DNA of 64,000 nucleotides from NCBI GenBank assembly GCA_030374805.1, contig JARGSG010000229.1:1-64000 (forward strand), written 5' to 3'. The position numbers and the translations under genes are program-made. Below are positions 1 to 10,079 of this stretch, piece after piece (position 1 is the stretch's first letter; each line of letters opens with the position of its first letter). The notes below the pieces were generated by a model. It had not been told where the DNA came from. It ran no database searches and saw only the letters and a list, made by a program, of their open reading frames with translations. The DNA is from Gracilaria gracilis. Its lineage: Eukaryota; Rhodophyta; Florideophyceae; Gracilariales; Gracilariaceae.

Positions 1-311
1 CCAAGAGTACGCAGGGCGTGGGGTTTTCAAGAGCCTTTGGGATGATTTCTTCGTGGTTGAATATGGTCGGTGTACATTTCTGTTTGGGATCGCCTCTATG
101 TTTGTCGACATGATTTTGTGCGGGTAGGCTATAATATTCAATTCTCTTACGGCTTACTGACTTCTGAAGAGTTCTATTCTGTTCAGAATATGGTCTGCAT
201 GAAATGAATGAGGAGCTTAAAAGGAGGGTAATGCGTATTGCAGTGCATTAGATGTTACTAAACCAACTCATTCTGGACGAAATGTAGCAAGATATTTACC
301 AACTACTTCTC
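1..311. other. Left flank of the tandem array; no gene seen
   Basis: No reading frame or RNA gene that I can support. About 70 bp at 241-311 align, with many differences, to the last 70 bp of each array unit (19321-19391 and 38433-38503). The flank therefore holds a diverged trace of the unit's end, while 1-240 shows no clear match to it. Confidence 0.5.
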
Positions 312-360
312 TGACTGCTTTGTGACTGCCATCGATCCTTCCACCCTTTCCACGAATAAC

Positions 361-788
361 GTTGATCAAGGTGGTTCTGTTTTGCCCAGTATACATACGT
401 CTAGTGCCGAAAGCGAGAGAGATAACGGCCATCCTTCCGATTCATCCTAAGAGCTGTTGTTAGGACACTGGCCACCGAGCCTGAAACCGCACATTGTAGC
501 AACTGAACAAAAGAAACAGAGAGGGATGAGGAGACGACGCATAAGAACCATTTCGAGGTTCGCAGACCCCAGGCCTTCGGAGACTTCGTGCTCGCGTTCG
601 AACAAAATGGGCGTGCTGTCAACTTGTCAGGAACAGCCAATGCCAAGGTCATCGTGCCATTCATGTGTCAATGTGTTTGCTGCCATTTACCGTCAACGTG
701 TTTGCTCTAGAGCCTTCCACGTGCCATGGATTGGCAATTTCACTGGCGGATCCAGCACGCGGATGCCACGCGCTATTTGTCTACACAT
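361..788 (+). repeat. Module R1
   Basis: Aligns over its whole length with R2 at 1217-1628, with roughly 15% mismatch plus small indels. Shared landmarks are the GTTGATCAAG-like start, a GAGCTGTTGTT tract, the CGTGCTGTCAACTTGTCAGG tract and the CGGCTATTTGTCTA-like end. Several overlapping frames are open across it but none resembles a known protein. Confidence 0.75.
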
Positions 789-880
789 TTGTCCGATTGC
801 AAAGCGTGCGGTGGGAACCCCATGCCCCAGTTGCCCCCTTCGCTTGCTCTCTGGCAAGGTGGAACATGGTGATTGGTGCG

Positions 881-944
881 GCGCGCGTGGTGCGCGCGGT
901 GCGCGCGGTGCGCGCGGTGCGCGCGGTGCGCGCGGTGCGCACGC
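881..944. repeat. GC-rich 9-bp minisatellite
   Basis: About six tandem copies of GGTGCGCGC inside block D. The array length is the same in the third copy (39071-39134), while copy 2 (19962-20029) is interrupted by extra single bases. It can form self-complementary GC tracts. Open frames across it are a by-product of the repeat. Confidence 0.9.
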
Positions 945-1216
945 GCAACCGGCGGTGCGTTGTAAAGTTTGCTCCGCCCTACCGCGTTTTTGCTCCACGG
1001 CTGTACTGGCGCGTGGCGCGTGCGGGGCACGGGCCAACGCTCCATACGCTGTTGCGATAGCACCGGTGCCGGTTGGCGAGCCGGGCACGCCGAGCCCATA
1101 ACAAACCGCTACGTATACGGCTTCAACTCTCGTAGATCAAAAGAGTGCACGTACTCTGGAGAGCTCCTCAACACGCTTCCACAGTACCATGTGATACGCC
1201 AGGGATGCAAATACCA

Positions 1217-1628
1217 TTGATCAAGTGTTTCTGCCACTGTGCAATACTGTAAATACGTTTAACGCCGAACGCGAGATAGACAACCGCCATCCCCCCGACT
1301 GATCCTAAGAGCTGTTGTTTTGACAGTAGCAATCGGGCCTGGAACCGAACATGTAGCAAATGAAAGAATAAACAGAGAGTATGAGAAGACGACCCATAAG
1401 AACACTTTCGGAGTTCGCAGACTCCAGGCCTTCGAAGACTTCGTGCTTGCGCTCGAACAAAATGGGCGTGCTGTCAACTTGTCAGGAACAGCCAATACCA
1501 AGGTCATCGTGCCGTTCACGTGCGACTCACCGTCAACGTGATTGCTCCAGAGCCTTCCACGTACCATGGATCGGCAATGTCACTGGCGGACCCAGAACAT
1601 AGACGGCACGCGGCTATTTGTCTAAACA
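1217..1628 (+). repeat. Module R2, diverged partner of R1
   Basis: Direct repeat of R1 placed 856 bp downstream. It lies just past the point (1208) where the third copy of the array is cut, so R2 is absent from that copy. The divergence from R1 is far greater than that between array copies, so the R1/R2 duplication is much older. Confidence 0.75.
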
Positions 1629-1640
1629 TAATCAAGTCTT

Positions 1641-1773
1641 GACCTTATCCTCCAGACGAACTAGGGCGTCGACTGAGCGCGTGCGCAGCTGTCTGTTAAA
1701 CGGTAACATTGTCACGTCCGTAGTGCGCGCGCGCTCAGTCAACGCCTTAGTCCGTTGGGAGGAGGATAAGGCC
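1641..1773. repeat. Foldback inverted repeat upstream of the kinase gene
   Basis: The left arm (about 1641-1690) starts GACCTTATCCTCC and runs into GACTGAGCGCG. The right arm (about 1719-1773) is its imperfect reverse complement, ending GGAGGATAAGGCC. The arms are about 50 bp with a short spacer, giving a large hairpin or MITE-like structure 180 bp before the kinase start codon. I see no clear target duplication. Confidence 0.7.
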
Positions 1774-1859
1774 TAGTGATTGTATAGCACTGTGTTCGCA
1801 CCCCTATTTTTGCCGTTGGTGCTTTGCGACCTTCACCCCCATTTGTATTCAAAATAGCC

Positions 1860-1867
1860 TTATAAGA
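1860..1867 (+). promoter_or_regulatory. TATA-like box of the kinase gene
   Basis: TTATAAGA lies 94 bp before the ATG at 1954, a plausible core promoter position. It is inferred from position and composition only. Confidence 0.4.
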
Positions 1868-1953
1868 ACAAGGTCTTTCACAGGCAGTTTTGGATCAATC
1901 CTTTCAACCTGGACTCTCCAAACCGTTCCAGCACGCCGCCCCGGTGTCTTACC

Positions 1954-3957
1954 ATGTCCTCCTTCGTTCCTATATCCTCTCCTGTAGGAGCCTCGTGCCC
2001 GTCCTCTCTCTCCTCACCGCCTTCGACCCCGCTTGGTGAGACCCTCCCCTGCGGACACTCTCTGTACGATCCCCCCTCGCCCGCTCCAACCCTACCTGTT
2101 CGCGCATCCCAGCACGATCTCACAACTATTTCCGGGCCGCCTCACCCGCAATCTGTTTTCTACCTTGTTTCCCGCTCCGCTCGCAAGTGGCAGAATGGCA
2201 GACGTACCAACCTATCCGCTGCCCCCACCTCCACACGAATCACCCGCTTCGACCCGTGGGACTTCTCGGAGGTGGCCACCGCTATTGCGCTGTTGAATAC
2301 CGCCTTTCAGAGAGGCAGCGCGCGAGCCGGGCGCCCGCCCAGGGAGGGTGTGAACGTCACGTATTTCATGTACCCTAACGAAAGCACGGGCAACCCCGCC
2401 TCTGTGTTCAAGCCTAACGATGAGGACGGTACAGGCACTGAAATGGCGCCTACCACCTTATCCACGGCGTACGTGCCTAGTGATCTCGCGTTATGGCCGG
2501 GACCCACTTTTGGACTGCCTTCTCTGAACCCGCGCTCGCCGGGCGTGCGTCAGACCGTTACACCTATCAACCATCTTAGATCTACTTGGGAGTTTGACTC
2601 GCGCTTCCCACGTGGGTTGGGCTTTTATCCGGGAGAAGGTGCGTACAAGGAAGTGGCGGCGTACCTTTTGGACCATGGCCGCTTCGCGCGCGTGCCGCAG
2701 ACCGCTCTGGCGATGTGGTCTAACATCCGGGAGAAGGACTTGTACGATGAGCCGTGCCCGCGCCATTCGTTCTCGTCGGGTGGAGGTAACTCTTTGAATT
2801 CGGACGAACGGTTCATGACCGAGGATCATTGCGGAGCCACCGAGCAGGATGGATCGTATGTGGGCACCAAGATGGGCTCGTTTCAGGTGTATGTGAAGAA
2901 TGTTGGCGATGCGGATGATTACGGTCCGGACGTATTTGATATCGACCATGTTCATCGCATTGCTGTGTTGGACATTCGTACTCTCAACCATGACCGGCAC
3001 GGTGGCAACGTGCTTGTCACGCGATCTGCGGCGCCGAATCGGCGGTATGACCTGGTGCCCATTGACCATGGGTACATTTTGCCGGATGTTGTACAATCTG
3101 TGCCGTGGCCTATCTGGATGGATTGGCCGATGGTGAGGGAGCCGCTGTCGGAAAGCGTCAAGGCGTACATTGAATGCCTTGACGCTGAGAGGGAGGCTTT
3201 CATCCTGAATGATGAGCTTGATGGTAAGCTCAGGACCGGCTCTCTGACGGTCCTCAAGGTGGCTACTGAGCTTCTTAAGAAAGGCGTCAAAGCTGGGCTG
3301 ACACTTCACGATATAGGATTGTTGATCTACAGAGATCATGGTGATCCGCACTCTAACACTGAACTGGAGAAGATCATGATCGAAGCGAAAAAGGCTGCAA
3401 GCGCCAGGAAACACCACCTCGCAGAGGAGGTAATTCTAAGCGGAAAGAAGGGCAAGAAACAGCTACATAGGCGTCAACAGAGTATGAATGCGACGCCCCT
3501 TCACGATTCGTACGTGGAGGACTACATTGTCAAGTATGCTGGACGACGTATCCAGGACGTAGTGAGGCAAGCGGCAGCTCGCAAGAAGGAGGAGAGTGAG
3601 TTGGATGGTAAAACCAGTCGCGGTCTCACGCGTTCCCGTTCGATTCCGGAGTTTGGAGGGCTTAGCATTGGGGTGGAAACGATGCACATGCTTCTTCGCC
3701 AGTCGTCTGTGCCAGGCACGGTTTCGACCAACTCGCCAGTTTCGTCGCCGAGGCCAGTGCTGGCGGGAAACACGTTTCATCCCACAAATTCACTGGAGTC
3801 GCAACTTCCTCGTTACTCGCAGACGCCAATGCGCACGCCGCCAATCCAGATCCCGATCAATGACGGGCGTATCGAGATGATTGCCATCCCTGAACCGGTT
3901 GGAAGCGTTTCATTCCACAATGGCTTTGTGGGAAGTTACGAGGATGAAGACGAATAA
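1954..3957 (+). CDS. Phosphatidylinositol 4-kinase, type II/gamma-like
   Basis: Single open frame of 667 residues with no visible intron. Seen: a Ser/Pro-rich N-terminus (1-100); VFKPNDEDG at 151-159, with Lys153 the likely ATP-binding lysine; GEGAYKEVAAYLLD near 227-240; VHRIAVLDIRTLNHDRHGGN at 333-352, with the catalytic-loop Asp347 and Asn352; PIDHGYILPD at 369-378, with Asp371 the metal-binding residue of the DFG-equivalent. The basic, low-complexity tail (about 480-667) ends in acidic residues. These motifs are those of the PI3/PI4-kinase superfamily, closest to type II PI4-kinases and the plant PI4K-gamma (ubiquitin-like-domain kinase) group, though I see no ubiquitin-like domain here. 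Some plant gamma members phosphorylate proteins rather than lipid, so the substrate is open. The start is chosen at the first ATG after the TATA-like box. The second copy at 21049 is identical in translation. Confidence 0.88.
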   Translation: MSSFVPISSPVGASCPSSLSSPPSTPLGETLPCGHSLYDPPSPAPTLPVRASQHDLTTISGPPHPQSVFYLVSRSARKWQNGRRTNLSAAPTSTRITRFDPWDFSEVATAIALLNTAFQRGSARAGRPPREGVNVTYFMYPNESTGNPASVFKPNDEDGTGTEMAPTTLSTAYVPSDLALWPGPTFGLPSLNPRSPGVRQTVTPINHLRSTWEFDSRFPRGLGFYPGEGAYKEVAAYLLDHGRFARVPQTALAMWSNIREKDLYDEPCPRHSFSSGGGNSLNSDERFMTEDHCGATEQDGSYVGTKMGSFQVYVKNVGDADDYGPDVFDIDHVHRIAVLDIRTLNHDRHGGNVLVTRSAAPNRRYDLVPIDHGYILPDVVQSVPWPIWMDWPMVREPLSESVKAYIECLDAEREAFILNDELDGKLRTGSLTVLKVATELLKKGVKAGLTLHDIGLLIYRDHGDPHSNTELEKIMIEAKKAASARKHHLAEEVILSGKKGKKQLHRRQQSMNATPLHDSYVEDYIVKYAGRRIQDVVRQAAARKKEESELDGKTSRGLTRSRSIPEFGGLSIGVETMHMLLRQSSVPGTVSTNSPVSSPRPVLAGNTFHPTNSLESQLPRYSQTPMRTPPIQIPINDGRIEMIAIPEPVGSVSFHNGFVGSYEDEDE

Positions 3958-6900
3958 CTAGCTCGGGAAGTGGCAAATGTCCACCTGGGATCTCTTTCAT
4001 CCTGTTCAAGGAAGAACGGAAAAAATCTCCAGTTGCCTCTCTGGATATGATGCTATGGGAGACTGAGTCATCATGACTGGTCATCATGACTGGTGACTTT
4101 TGAGGAGAAATTAGGGAAGGTCCAATACGATTAATCCCACTACAACACCGTGGTACCGAAATTGATTGAACCACTTACAAGAAAAAGACTCAAGAGAATC
4201 AATATCTTCGTCTTCATCTTCCAGAAGTTGTTTCGTTGTCATCAGGAATCGCTCACATACGTCCTGAATTAGGAAAACTGTAGAATCGAATGGTGCTCAT
4301 TGCCGTACAGTGTGATCTAGTGAGAAACCTTCCGTTGAGACCATAAAGAAGACGCACAATACATTAGTTAAGAAATAAATGCTTCTAATCCCGAAGTTTT
4401 AGTCTCTACTTTTCGCACACAGTGAGAGTGTGTGTATCTTTTCTGGCATTGGATGCTGGTGAGGTCTTAGCAGTGCGCCGATGTGAGTATCAACTCCCAG
4501 AGATTCAAATATGATTCAAGTATGTTCAGAACGATTGTTGTGTGAGGTGCTCTTGGGGTGCATTTGTCCCATGAAATGCACTAAAGCTTGAGCGCGGTAA
4601 CTATTGTGTCCTTCAAAAATGGCTAAGAGTTTTTCTTACTCTTCCCTTCTTTTGCGTCCTCATCATTCAATCTCCTTGGGTCAATATCACCGGTAGTTCG
4701 TAACATTTAGCCTTCTCCCTGACGAAAACCAATGTCTCCGAGCAATATCGACTTTCCAAGGATTCTTTCAAATAGCAATACACATGTCCTAAATTGAGAA
4801 GCATGAAGAAGCGCAGGTGTACGGGAACGAGAAAGCGCAAAGCGCATTCGTTTCCGAAGTGAGTGTGGCAGCAAAGATGATTTGTGAGCAGTAGGTAGTC
4901 CTTACGTTTGGTCTACGGCCGTACCAAGTAGGTACCGGACTCGGTCTGCAAAACGTGTATGGTACGAACGTGCGTCCATTCGGATCCGACTCGGATCATC
5001 GGATCATCGAATCATCCCAGTGTAAGAGCACGAGCACAATACGTTCGATGCTGGGCATTGTACTGTGAATAATTGCTTTTTTGATTTGGCTGGTCGCAAT
5101 ACTGTATAGTCTATGGACCCTTCAAAGCACTGTAATTTATGTGCATTTGCGGCCCAATACGGCGTTGTCTGATAATCTGCATTGCTGGCCACAGATGACT
5201 CATCGCACATCGCTGCCGATGGGCATGTGGCAAAGGGGGCCACACCTACCATGTTAGGGACCAGTCATACATGTACTACGCACCCTCAACATCAGATCAT
5301 CGATGACTGGTGTCGTGCGCAACCAACACCCCTTCAAGGCACAATATACACTCTGACTTGGTTCAAGCCAGTATTGTGTGAACATCATGTAGCTCTAAGA
5401 ATGACACAGGTAGTTGAATACGGTTAATGAAAAGCGTTCACACGTGCAAGGGAGTTTAAGCAATGCAGTTGTTTTCCGAGTTTTAGAGCAATGGTTCTTT
5501 CCAAGGAAGGGCGAGAAATAACAGATTACTTAGATGTGTCATCCTACCCCATCAGAAAGTAATTACTAAATTCAATACATTAAATCAGGTTTCAGTTTCC
5601 CAAAGTCTATAACATTATATGTCGCACAGCGATAAATATTAGGTTAATTAATGAATAAAAATACTATTCATTTTTAAGCGCTTTCTGGCCAAAGCTACGC
5701 TGGAAGCGTGGCGTTCGTTGCCCAAGCAAAACAGCGACGGTTGACAACACCAGCAGTTACCAAGGATATCCTCAGAACAGATCGTTGAAGTCTGGGAACA
5801 GTTTGGCCCTGACTACTCAGTGGGCGGTGCCAAGCCTTTAATTCCGCTGGTATGCTAAACCAATGGTTTGCAGAAGTGTTTTGCAGACGCCCCGTCCCGT
5901 GTCCCATGCATGTCAAACCTGATTCAACTGAAGTCAGCAGAGTTTTCATTGCAAAGTCGCCAGTACTTTGAATCTTTCAGTACCTCAGCCCTTTTTGCTT
6001 CGGCTCCCGCATGTTGTATGGCCTCATTTTTGTGTCCAACGTTATGTAATCAGTGTCACAACAATCATGCAATGCTTTCCTCGACAAAAGGACCTCATCG
6101 GTATCGAGGACCAATAGGGACTGATCTACATTTGAACGATGGTACTTCGATGGCAATCTCCATTTTTTGATTCAGCCAAAACAACGGTCTCTGTGTTGAG
6201 GATCGTGTGTCCTGCTGTTCATGCACAATGTTGTCGTATCAGTCATGTTCAGTTTCCTTCTTGTATTTTCGAGAGAAGATTTTTGAGCGGGCTTGGAAAA
6301 TGGTGGAGACTATTCTTGCCCGCCCTACCGGGAACAAAGTGAAGAAGCCTGCTTCTACTGACCTGGAAATCTGTGGCCATCTCGTACCACCCTTTCACAT
6401 TCGCAGTCATGGAGAGAAAGGATGGACTCAAGAAAACGCAAGGATGTTGCTTTCTGGATTCCAGAGAACTTTGATGATATTCACTTGCAACTTTGCAATA
6501 TTTTAGCAATGGCATACACTTGCTCTGGTGGACATAGAGTAGGTAACGCGACCTAAAAACTCTTCGAAAACGAATTTCCAGGTTAACACAGAAGGAAGAG
6601 AAGCCAACTGTTTTCTGCTTCTCTATACAACTCATGATTCCGTTTACTGTACAAACCAATGCCGTCTCAGCCCGCGCTCTTGAGAGAAACTTCGAATGGA
6701 ACCAACTATCAGATGGTTTGAATAGTCTTTCGCCCCTATACCCGATGTTCGAAAAGCATTTTGCACTTCAGCACTGCTCCACTGGTGGTCCCGAAGTACG
6801 ACATTGTTTGGGTTCTTTCGTTCTTTAAACATCGTCAAATAACCTGCTGTAGTTCCACCTCCAAAAACTCTGAAACAGATATGCCATTATTCGGCGCGAC

Positions 6901-6975
6901 GATCACGGGTACTAGAGATGTGTTTTCCTTTGGGAACGAGTTCTGTTCAGAATAGGCTTACATGGAAGTGAGCTG
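3958..6975. other. 3-kb stretch without a recognised gene
   Basis: The first 400 bp are probably kinase 3' UTR. A 14-bp direct duplication (GTCATCATGACTG-like) lies at about 4068-4096. Short open pieces occur around 5180-5430, 5870-6170 and 6210-6560. In copy 2 the last of these is open for 88 codons (25392-25658) with the phrase DVAFWIPENFDDI, but no family is recognisable. It may be a decayed gene or element. Confidence 0.5.
4374..4379 (+). terminator. Possible polyadenylation signal of the kinase gene
   Basis: AATAAA, 417 bp past the stop codon, in an A/T-rich stretch. This is the first canonical hexamer I noticed downstream. Usage is unproven. Confidence 0.25.
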
Positions 6976-8138
6976 ATGCCCCGCATGTGCGGTGCACTCA
7001 AAGGACTGCCTCCGGGTGACATTGAGATCTGGTGCGACGGCTCCGTGGGTGTGTACGGTGGTGACCAAGCTGATTGGTTGGAAAGGGTAGCCGTCCAGTG
7101 GACAGATGGGTGGTTTGCAGGAAGAGCTCGCCAGATTGTAAAGGAGAGCTCTGAAGACCCTTGCGTACAGACATACAGAATGCGACAAGAAGAGGAACCG
7201 CATATATGGATCCTCTACGACGACAAATTCCGTATGGCTTACAAAATCGCGCAAGACAACCAAGTGCAAGACTCAGATGGTCATTGTCTCGCGCTACGCC
7301 ACATGAAGCCTGGGAAGGTCGGTGCTGGCGCCTACAGGATCAACCGCAACGACAACGGAGAAACGACTCAAGGAGTGGTGCCCGCGGGTGTGAACGTGTG
7401 CTCTTACACTGCGGAGCTGCAAGCGATGCTGGCAGCGCTCGAAGCAATAGAACATGAAGGTCGGCAAGACCATAAAAATCCTCACGGATTCATTGTCGTT
7501 AGTGGAGGCTCTACAGGGCAACTTGCGATCGCAAAGCATCCTGGTTCAGCGTATAGCCAAACTGTTGCAAAGGTTAAGCGCTACATGCAGTGTGTTCGTG
7601 GTATGGATCCCTAGCCATTGCGGTGTGTCTGGAAACGAAGAAGTAGACGAGCTTGCGAAATCGGGCTTAAAGATATCACTTGCTCGGCAAACGGAGGTAC
7701 CTGTCGATTTTAATGATGTGAAGGCGCAGTTAAAGCAGAAAGGAAGGAGTAAGTTGCTCTTCCATGTAGCGGATAACGAGGAACAGGGGAAACATACGGC
7801 GTTCCGAGGTCACATTGGCCCAGTTCGCCACTACACACGTTCCAACGCTGCACCCGGTTAGTTCATACCTCAACGGGAAAGTTACGCGTTGTGAATGTGG
7901 AACGGCAGCCAAGAAAGACGTAGAACATGTACTTTTTCGGTGCGCTCTTACCAACGCAGCTCGACGCGCTGTGCTCCCGACAGTTAGAGAACGAAAGACA
8001 AGTCGTTGTTAGATATGATTAAGGAATGGCCGTCACGGTTTTTGGCCTTCTTTAAGAGAGAGAACTATCTTTAGATAGAACTACTTGCCGCCTCGAAATC
8101 AGGGGCGGCTGACCATAATAAAGAAGAAGAAGAAGAAG
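6976..8138 (+). mobile_element. LINE 3' fragment: RNase H, zinc-finger end, (GAA)n tail
   Basis: An RNase HI-like domain is spread over shifting frames: IWCDGSV (first Asp), GVGAGAYRI-like strand, YTAELQAMLAALEAI (Glu), LTDSLSLVEALQGN (Asp) and WIPSHCGVSGNEEVDELAK (last Asp). It is followed by a CECG...H...C cluster (about 7890-7960) typical of the C-terminus of I/ingi/R1-type LINE ORF2. A short 3' UTR with a GCCGCC/GGCGGC hairpin and an AATAA(AGA)n tail ends at 8138. The endonuclease and RT parts are missing, so this is a 5'-truncated insertion, as LINEs often are. The domain is split between at least two frames (6976-7614 and 7454-7861), and copy 2 differs in where it shifts. Confidence 0.85.
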
Positions 8139-8149
8139 TGCGGTGCACA

Positions 8150-8435
8150 AATCACTTTGGTCTGACGGAACAACTCATTTCAGAAACGAGATATTCTCTA
8201 TGGAGCACCCTGCGTCCGCCACCACTGTAACCTCCGCAACACCCAAGGAGTGATGGAGTCGTTGAACAGTTGGGAAAAGAAGTACTGGGTGCAGTTCGAA
8301 TTTGGAAATCAAGACTTTACATGGGTTTAATTGAGAGGCCCGAGATGTTTCCGAATGTTCTGGTCCCGATTGCTCTTAACAACGACATGTCATCAAATGA
8401 ATATAACCCAAATCACCGCGTTCCTTGATAAATCG
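8150..8435 (+). mobile_element. Gypsy integrase scrap (fossil)
   Basis: Just after the LINE tail one frame reads WSDGTTHF, the usual setting of the second catalytic aspartate of Gypsy integrases. It is followed by segments resembling the VE-containing and post-core parts of the same domain. It is short, old and broken, with no LTRs nearby. The LINE tail abuts it directly, so the LINE probably inserted beside or into it. Confidence 0.5.
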
Positions 8436-8450
8436 ATGCCACCAATTTAA

Positions 8451-8866
8451 GCAAATGGGAGTTTATCGGAGCGCAGGACGGGAGCAAGAAGAACACGCGA
8501 TCTTCATTTAGGAGTCTACTGTGTGATGTTTGAATTGCGGATGTCACCCAATTCAAATCCTGGGTGACCATAGTGAAAGTCATTGCCGCGCAACCCACAG
8601 TTTCTGGTCTAAGTGTCGCCGCAAGGATGGCCCGAAGCGTCTTCGTCAGCATCGTTTAATGCCTGTCGTCTCCTTTCTACCTCAACGTCGTCGTGGCAAT
8701 TTGTGTCTTTAGTTTGCAGTCGCCTTGATATCAGCAGCATCTCAAGTGTGCCTTTACCCCAGCGAAAAAACGCATCCGCACATTGCGGATGCTCCCAAAC
8801 TAATGAGGACAAACAGCCTTTGGTTCTATACTTCTGGCTTCCAATTTCAAGCGGAACAATTCATAG
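8451..8866 (+). repeat. Dispersed repeat S, copy in unit 1 (left)
   Basis: Shares landmarks with 17616-18094 and 40287-40569: a GGAGCG.AGGACAGGAGCAAG-like start, TTCAAATCCTGGGTGACC in the middle, GATATCA and GATGCTCCCAAACT near the end, and CAAGCGGAA at the end. The CACCC-AATTCAAATCCT-GGGTG stretch folds like a tRNA T-arm and resembles a pol III B box. It could be a SINE or a piece of an LTR; I cannot decide. Confidence 0.6.
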
Positions 8867-10079
8867 ATAATGTCCCGGCTCTTTCGGTTCTTTAATCTCA
8901 TTTCGTTCTGAGAAAGTGTTGGAGTTCATCCGACTGATAGACCTATGGACTAGAGAACCATCGTGCGATATTCTCAGCATCCGGAGGATGGTTTACGGGA
9001 ATTATCAGTTCTACCAGAGGAAGAAATATCGACCGCAGACTGGGCAACCTTCGTCTGGGTCGAGATCCCTGTCTGCGCATTGTACAGTATCCAACAAGAT
9101 TTCATCCTATGTGTTAGTGTCGTGCCTATCAAGACTAATCGATATCTCATCATCCAAAGAGCTATCGTCATCTCCATCAGAAAAAATCCATCCAAGCGCA
9201 TCTGCCACTTGGTGTTTGACACCAGGCCTGTAGGTTACGTCGTATCAGAACTCGGTGAGCGAATTCTCCACCTTGATAGACATGCTTTCGGTGGGTATGG
9301 TTATGGACAGCACATATGCTGTCTCTCGCCGAAACTGTGTGGATTCATGAGTTCTGTCGACATGTACACTTCCTTGGGTTTGACCGGTAATTTCGAAGCG
9401 ACGAAATTGCTCTGGCTTTCATCGAAGGTATCGATTGGACCGATTTCCAAGCTGGAAATATTCTCTGAGGGAATCCTTCGGGATTCGGCCGTTCTTCGGC
9501 AAGCTCCGAACCCTGGATATTTCTACTGAATCAGAACTTCTTTGATGACATCAAATGATGAATCTCGGTCTGTGTCGGCGACGGTGCAAAGTTTTTGATA
9601 CGTTTATTTTGCAGAAACGGAAATGAAATATCATCGTCACGCTCTCATAAGGGGGAAGCCAAAGGCAGTATTACGAAGTCAAGAAGACACCCCACTGGTG
9701 CTTCAGTTTCAAGTAATGAATCCCGCAAACCTCGATCTCGACGAAACGCTCCACCATGTCGACACCCCCATGCAAACAAAAGGAGCTACGACACTGGGTC
9801 TATGACTGCCAAAAATCAACGGACGAGAAAAAGAGGGAGATTAAGCCGATCGTTGATTAAGCCAATTCTTGCTGCTCAGAAGGCGGCGGACGGGTCTTCC
9901 AAACTGAATGGCAGCTAGAAGAATAAGTCGGAAACCAAAGGTACTGTCAACCGACTGCGACCACCCACAAGTCGGAGAGAGATTCTACTTGTCTCGTCAC
10001 TGTGTCCAACGGTAGGACATTCATCGATGGTACTGGAAGATGTAACTACGGTAGCGACAAAAGCATTGTATCGCCTAGT
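8867..10079. other. Relic sequence, no family recognised
   Basis: Contains open pieces at 8963-9529 (188 codons) and 9595-9918 (107 codons, rich in Ser, Lys and Arg). It lies directly upstream of the copia RT relic, so it may be that element's integrase-to-RT linker and upstream parts, but I see no integrase motif. This is an inference from position only. Confidence 0.3.

Larger units (their letters stand above)
312..1208 (+). repeat. Block D, first copy: repeat present at both array ends
   Basis: This is the only part of the unit present three times (also 19392-20295 and 38504-39398), so the array reads D-X-D-X-D. It holds module R1 and a GC-rich minisatellite. Identity with the flanks stops at 312 on the left and at 39398 on the right. 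It starts with TG but does not end in CA, and no primer-binding site or purine tract adjoins it, so I do not call it an LTR. Confidence 0.8.

Noticed and set aside
457-1101. Frames of 108-214 codons on both strands across the GC-rich minisatellite
   Set aside because: A repeat of 9 bp is open in several frames at once. The products are low-complexity Arg/Gly/Ala or Arg/Ala/Pro runs with no family resemblance.
312-1208. Block D as the LTR of a giant 19-kb element carrying the kinase
   Set aside because: It lacks a CA end and there is no primer-binding site, purine tract or target duplication next to it. The internal content is a mix of unrelated fossils. A tandem duplication explains D-X-D-X-D without an element.
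2491-3417. 308-codon minus-strand frame opposite the kinase
   Set aside because: Shadow of the kinase codon pattern: His/Arg-rich, no motif, fully inside a well-supported gene.
8520-8575. A tRNA gene at the T-arm-like stretch of repeat S
   Set aside because: No D-arm, anticodon arm or acceptor stem can be drawn around it, and the stem differs among copies.
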